Shown here: piece by piece, positions 60,759 through 64,000 of the stretch
How positions within the stretch are numbered: the stretch's first letter is position 1
Layout of the letters: the number at the start of each line of letters is the position of its first letter
From: Bacillota bacterium
GTDB taxonomy: Bacteria > Bacillota > Sulfobacillia > JAJZYS01 > JAJYTV01
NCBI GenBank assembly: GCA_021799275.1
Contig: JAJZAT010000005.1
Coordinates: forward strand, 1-64,000
Length of the DNA stretch: 64,000 bases
Reading direction: 5' to 3'
Position numbers and translations under genes: made by a program
The notes under the pieces: generated by a model
What the model saw: the letters and a program-made list of their open reading frames with translations, nothing else
Told to the model about the DNA's origin: nothing
Database searches by the model: none

Positions 60759-62481
60759 CCTGGGAGCCTCCCCTGAGGCGGCGGCGCGCGTCTGCCAAGG
60801 GAATCACGATGCCCTCGTCCCGGGAGGCGTCGTCGCCGTAGCGCACGATGCGGTAGCGGTAGCCCTGTTCTGTCAGGAAGCGCTGGCGCTGGATCGAGAA
60901 CTGCTGCTCGCGCGTGTCGCTCGAGACGAGGGCGTAGAAGTGGGCGGGCCTGCCGTCCTCCTTGGGCCGCAGGATGCGACCGAGCCGCTGCGCCTCCTCC
61001 TGGCGCGAGCCGAACGTCCCCGACACCTCGATCGCGACGCTGGCCTCGGGGAGGTCCAGGGAGAAGTTCGCGACGTTCGAGACCACGAGGACCGGCTCCT
61101 TGCCGCTGCGGAAGTCCCGCAGCAGTCGCTCGCGGTCCGCGAGCAGCGTCTGGCCGGTCACGAGAGGGGCGGAAAGCGCCTGCGCAAGGGCGTCGAGCTG
61201 CGTCAGGAAGCGGCCGATCACGAGCACCCGGTCGCCGTTCCCGAGGTGCTCCTGCACGATCTCCTGGACGGCGGGGATCTTCGCCGGGTTCTCGGCGGCC
61301 AGGCGGAACTGCTCGTGCTCCTCCGCCTCGGCGTAGCGCTGGCGCGCGCCGGGGGACATCTCGAGCCGCACCTCGGTGCAGGACGCCTTGGCGATCCAGC
61401 CCTGCCCCTCGAGCTCCTTCCAGGGCGCGTCGTACTTCTTCGGCCCGATCAGGCTGAAGACGTCGCCCTCGCGCCCGTCCTCGCGCAGGAGCGTGGCGGT
61501 GAGGCCGAGCCGTCTGCGGGCCTGGATCTCCGCGGTCATACGGAAGACGGGCGCCGGCAAGAGGTGCACCTCGTCGTAAACGATAAGGCCCCAGTCCTGG
61601 GCATCCAGGAGCGAGCGGTGCTCCTTGCGGCCGAGGATGTGGTAGGTGGCGACCGTGACCGGCCGCACCTCCTTGTGCACCCCCGTGTACTCCCCGACCT
61701 CCTCCGCTCCGAGCGACGTCTTGTCGAGGAGCTCGTCGATCCACTGGTGCACCGCGAGGGTGGAAGTGCAGAGGATCAATGTGGCGGCCTGCACCTTGGC
61801 CATCACGCCGAGGCCGACGAGCGTCTTGCCAGCGCCGCAGGGCAGCACGACGACGCCGCTGCCGCCGGAGGCCTGCCCGCCCGCCCAAAAGGCGTCGACG
61901 GCCTGCTGCTGGTAGCGGCGGAGCCCAAGCTCCTTGCCGCCCACGGTGCGTTCGCGCAGCGACAGCTCCAGCGGCTGGCCCTGGGCGTGGCCCGCAAGAT
62001 CACGGACGGGCCAGCCGATGCGCAGGAGCGCCTGCTTCAAATGGCCGCGCTGCCCCTCGGCCACCTTGACGCCATCGGGACCCAGGAGTTCGAGCAGCGG
62101 CGAGACCTTGGGGTGACCGCGCACCTCGCGCAGCAAGAGGGGGTCATCCGCCCAAAGCACGATGCCGTCGCCCGAGGGCCGAAGCTCCAGCCGCCCGTAG
62201 CGGGCCATGGCGCTCCAGATCTCGGAGCGCACGTTCTGCGGCAGCTCGTACCTGCCGAAGCGCTCAAGCCCCGCTACCACCTCTTCCGCCTTGAGGCCGC
62301 TCTCGGCGGCGTTCCAGAGGGAGAGATGCGTGATGCGATAGGTGTGGACATGCTCGGGGCTCGCCTCGAGCTCCGCGAAGCGCGCGAGGAAGTCCCGGGC
62401 AGCCTCGAACTGCGGGTGATCGGCCTCGAGCAGGACGGAATGGTCGCTCTGGATGACAAGAGGCTTTTCGGAGTCGTACAA
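60751..62481 (-). CDS. XPB/ERCC3-type DNA helicase
   Basis: TTG at 62481, with GGAGG 8 nt upstream, gives the usual start (EKPLVIQSDHSVLLEADHP); 576 residues. An N-terminal damage-recognition-like domain is followed by helicase core 1 with Walker A LPCGAGKT (213-220) and DEVH (303-306). Next come the XPB-specific TATLLREDG (RED motif) and core 2 with QRLGRILRPK. It unwinds DNA 3' to 5' in an ATP-dependent way, and bacterial members are linked to nucleotide excision repair. Forms an operon with the Helicase_C_3 partner. Confidence 0.95.
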   Translation of the reverse strand: MYDSEKPLVIQSDHSVLLEADHPQFEAARDFLARFAELEASPEHVHTYRITHLSLWNAAESGLKAEEVVAGLERFGRYELPQNVRSEIWSAMARYGRLELRPSGDGIVLWADDPLLLREVRGHPKVSPLLELLGPDGVKVAEGQRGHLKQALLRIGWPVRDLAGHAQGQPLELSLRERTVGGKELGLRRYQQQAVDAFWAGGQASGGSGVVVLPCGAGKTLVGLGVMAKVQAATLILCTSTLAVHQWIDELLDKTSLGAEEVGEYTGVHKEVRPVTVATYHILGRKEHRSLLDAQDWGLIVYDEVHLLPAPVFRMTAEIQARRRLGLTATLLREDGREGDVFSLIGPKKYDAPWKELEGQGWIAKASCTEVRLEMSPGARQRYAEAEEHEQFRLAAENPAKIPAVQEIVQEHLGNGDRVLVIGRFLTQLDALAQALSAPLVTGQTLLADRERLLRDFRSGKEPVLVVSNVANFSLDLPEASVAIEVSGTFGSRQEEAQRLGRILRPKEDGRPAHFYALVSSDTREQQFSIQRQRFLTEQGYRYRIVRYGDDASRDEGIVIPLADARRRLRGGSQDV

Positions 62482-62638
62482 GGAATGCGCCTCCGCTGCA
62501 TTGTACCCTTCCTCTATTTGCGCAAGACGGCGCAGTTCCCTGCGTGGCCCGTCCCAAGGGCTCCCCGGTGGCGGCAGGAATTGCCTTCGGGCTATGCTAT
62601 CCTCTCGGCAGGAACGAACCACAATGGAGGGACTCGTC

Positions 62639-63586
62639 GTGCGCTACCTCGTGCCTTCCGGCACCAGCCTTCGCCTGCCCGTGATCGGCCAGGGTACCTG
62701 GGGCTTCGGCGACAACCCCGCCCGCCACAAGCAGGAGGTCGAGGCCCTGCGGAGGGGCTTCGAGCTCGGTATGACGCTTGTGGACACGGCGGAGCTCTAC
62801 GGCGCCGGCGAAAGCGAACGGGTGGTCGGCGACGCCATCGCCGACTGCCGCGATGCCATCTTCCTGATCACCAAGATCTGGCCGAGCCACGCGAAACCGG
62901 ACGCCATGCGCCGGGCGCTTGAAGGGTCCCTGCGCCGCATGCGCACGGACCACGTCGACGCCTGCCTCCTGCACTGGCCGACGAAGTCCCAGCCGGTCTC
63001 GCGGATCGCGCAGGGGCTGCGGGCCCTGCAGGAGTCCGGCCTGACCCGCGAGGTGGGCGTGAGCAACTTCCCGACCGCCATGGCCGAGCAGACCTTGGCG
63101 GCCCTCGGCATGCGCGAAGGCGACAGGCGGGGCGGCGTCTTCTTCCACGAGCTCCCCTACAGCCTCGAGGAGCGGCGGGTCGAGCTCACGTTGTTGCCGC
63201 AGACGCAGGAGGCAGGGGGCGTACTGCTCGCCTACAGCCCGCTCGGACACGGGCGCCTGCTGCGCCATGAGGGACCAGGCTTCGACGCGCTGCGGCAGGT
63301 GGCGGGCCGCCACCACATCACGCCGGCGCAGGCGGCGCTCGCGTTTCTCGCGGCGGAGGACGCGGTCGTCGTGCTCGCCAAGGCATCAAGCGCCGTACAT
63401 GTGACCGAGAACGCCGAGAGCGGCGACGTCGTCCTCGATGGCGAGGACCTCGGCCGCCTGCGCGCCGCCTTCCGCCGCGGTCCAAAGGACATCGGCATCA
63501 GCCTGCCGCCGTCTCAGTCATTCTTCTCCTTGGCCTATGGCGGTATCAGCTTCATGCAGTCCCTGCGCGGGCGCAATCGCGCGTAG
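62639..63586 (+). CDS. aldo/keto reductase
   Basis: The GTG at 62639 has GGAGGG 7 nt upstream; the ATG at 62624 lies before that SD and is less likely. 315 residues of TIM-barrel AKR: IGQGTWGFG start, the tetrad residues Asp and Tyr in LVDTAELYGAGESE, Lys in LITKIWP, His in DACLLHWP, then VGVSNF and the NADPH-binding end (VVLAKASSAVHVTENAES). Reduces carbonyls with NAD(P)H; substrate not predictable. The C-terminal 30 residues after the barrel are an extension. Divergent from the XPB operon. Confidence 0.93.
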   Translation: MRYLVPSGTSLRLPVIGQGTWGFGDNPARHKQEVEALRRGFELGMTLVDTAELYGAGESERVVGDAIADCRDAIFLITKIWPSHAKPDAMRRALEGSLRRMRTDHVDACLLHWPTKSQPVSRIAQGLRALQESGLTREVGVSNFPTAMAEQTLAALGMREGDRRGGVFFHELPYSLEERRVELTLLPQTQEAGGVLLAYSPLGHGRLLRHEGPGFDALRQVAGRHHITPAQAALAFLAAEDAVVVLAKASSAVHVTENAESGDVVLDGEDLGRLRAAFRRGPKDIGISLPPSQSFFSLAYGGISFMQSLRGRNRA

Positions 63587-63612
63587 GCCCGCCAGCGGAG
63601 CTTTGCGGGCCT
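63585..63612 (+). terminator. hairpin terminator of the aldo/keto reductase gene
   Basis: An 8-bp stem AGGCCCGC / GCGGGCCT (63585-63592 / 63605-63612) starting within the stop codon, with a 12-nt loop. The T-tract is poor (GCCTGCTTG). Confidence 0.6.
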
Positions 63613-63654
63613 GCCTGCTTGAACGCCGCTGCACTTCACACCGGCGCTTAGGCG

Positions 63655-64000
63655 CTATGTAGACGCTTGTTCCTGTTCTTCGGGCGGCACAAGTTCCGAT
63701 AGCGTAATCAACTCTTCCGCAGTCATGTTAGCCAGCGACGCAATGCGTTGCTCCGCGGTCTTGTGTACCGCGAAGCCTTCTCGCCTGCCAATAACCCTAA
63801 TGATCACAGTGTCTTTGTCATCCACCGAATATATGAGTCGTATCCGCTTGCCGGCCCTGATGCTGTAAAACCCGAACAGGTCGATGCCCGCCTTGTTCCC
63901 AAGGGGTTCCCCGTATCCGCAGGCATCGACCTTCAGTTTTTCGATGGCCTTCTTAACCTCTAACAGGACGGACCCATCGAGAGCCAGGTAGTCCGCAGCC
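63655..64000 (-). CDS. RelE/ParE-superfamily toxin-like protein, 5' end outside window
   Basis: The minus-strand frame is open to the right edge and ends at TAG 63657-63655; about 114 residues visible. It reads DYLALDGSVLLEVKKAIEKL, then YGEPLGNKAGIDLFGFYSI, RAGKRIRLIYSVDDKDTVII and RVIGRREGFAVHKTA. The order 'K...KL ... GEPL ... L.GFY.IR.GK.IR..Y.V ... V.I..IG.R' is that of RelE-type mRNA interferases. A C-terminal extension (AEQRIASLANMTAEELITL) follows. The antitoxin, if present, is beyond the window. Codon use is more AT-rich than in neighbours, suggesting transfer. Confidence 0.8.
   Translation of the reverse strand, partial: AADYLALDGSVLLEVKKAIEKLKVDACGYGEPLGNKAGIDLFGFYSIRAGKRIRLIYSVDDKDTVIIRVIGRREGFAVHKTAEQRIASLANMTAEELITLSELVPPEEQEQAST

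Noticed and set aside
62500-62505. TACAAT as -10 of the XPB operon
   Set aside because: A start from this box would fall on or inside the SD of the TTG start, and no matching -35 is present.
60484-62922. 812-codon plus-strand frame opposite the XPB operon
   Set aside because: Low-complexity composition and it runs through two genuine genes and a promoter region.

Overview
The window looks like the chromosome of a GC-rich Bacillota (Firmicutes) bacterium. The best marker is an RNA polymerase delta-subunit gene (rpoE, HARE-HTH plus acidic tail) directly upstream of pyrG, a Firmicutes-specific arrangement. SLH-anchored S-layer-type proteins, Gram-positive lipoproteins, PadR and MocR regulators and strong Shine-Dalgarno (SD) sequences fit this. 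A sedolisin-type acid protease hints at an acidic, perhaps warm habitat. A lineage near Sulfobacillus or Thermaerobacter is possible, but this is inference, not a taxonomic result.

Layout. 1-3.9 kb: a secreted propeller-like protein cut by the window edge, then small unrecognised genes and a broken gene, at visibly lower GC. 3.9-9.25 kb: a same-strand run of a membrane protein with an Mrr-like C-terminus, a membrane-anchored phosphodiester glycosidase (NAGPA), a DUF2079 membrane protein, an HD-GYP phosphodiesterase and two small proteins. 9.2-26.6 kb (minus strand): a secreted sedolisin followed by four tandem SLH/Ig-like surface proteins, three of them followed by a clear hairpin terminator and one by an imperfect hairpin. 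27.2-29.3 kb: pyrG and rpoE, with a promoter and hairpin leader for pyrG. 30.1-33.9 kb: a polyamine operon, pdaD-speE-speB-argS (arginine to agmatine to putrescine to spermidine, plus arginyl-tRNA synthetase). 34.2-38.0 kb: a YeiH-type membrane protein, a two-TM protein with an apparent AUU start, a MOCOS-like class V aminotransferase and a class-I amidotransferase-type hydrolase. 38.2-43.2 kb: a family-5 solute-binding protein, two permeases without ATPases, and a MocR regulator. 43.2-44.5 kb: a PadR/membrane-protein pair. 44.5-46.6 kb: a BNR-repeat lipoprotein. 47-54 kb: a two-component system divergent from a lipoprotein / membrane-fusion protein / MacB-type ABC operon, with three shared TAACA direct-repeat boxes between them. 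54-57.7 kb: a GGDEF diguanylate cyclase and a propeller lipoprotein. 57.7-64 kb: an unknown helical protein, the remnant of a 5-oxoprolinase subunit gene (pxpA), an XPB-type helicase with its Helicase_C_3 partner, an aldo/keto reductase, and a RelE-like toxin cut by the right edge.

How it fits together. Most of the window concerns the cell surface: a diversified S-layer array with an adjacent protease, several lipoproteins, and an export system under a dedicated two-component regulator. Cyclic-di-GMP turnover is represented by an HD-GYP hydrolase and a GGDEF cyclase about 46 kb apart. The most informative non-coding signals are the pyrG promoter/leader, the TAACA boxes, a palindrome upstream of a 75-aa gene, and the PadR promoter/operator. 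No rRNA, tRNA, CRISPR array or intact insertion sequence was recognised.
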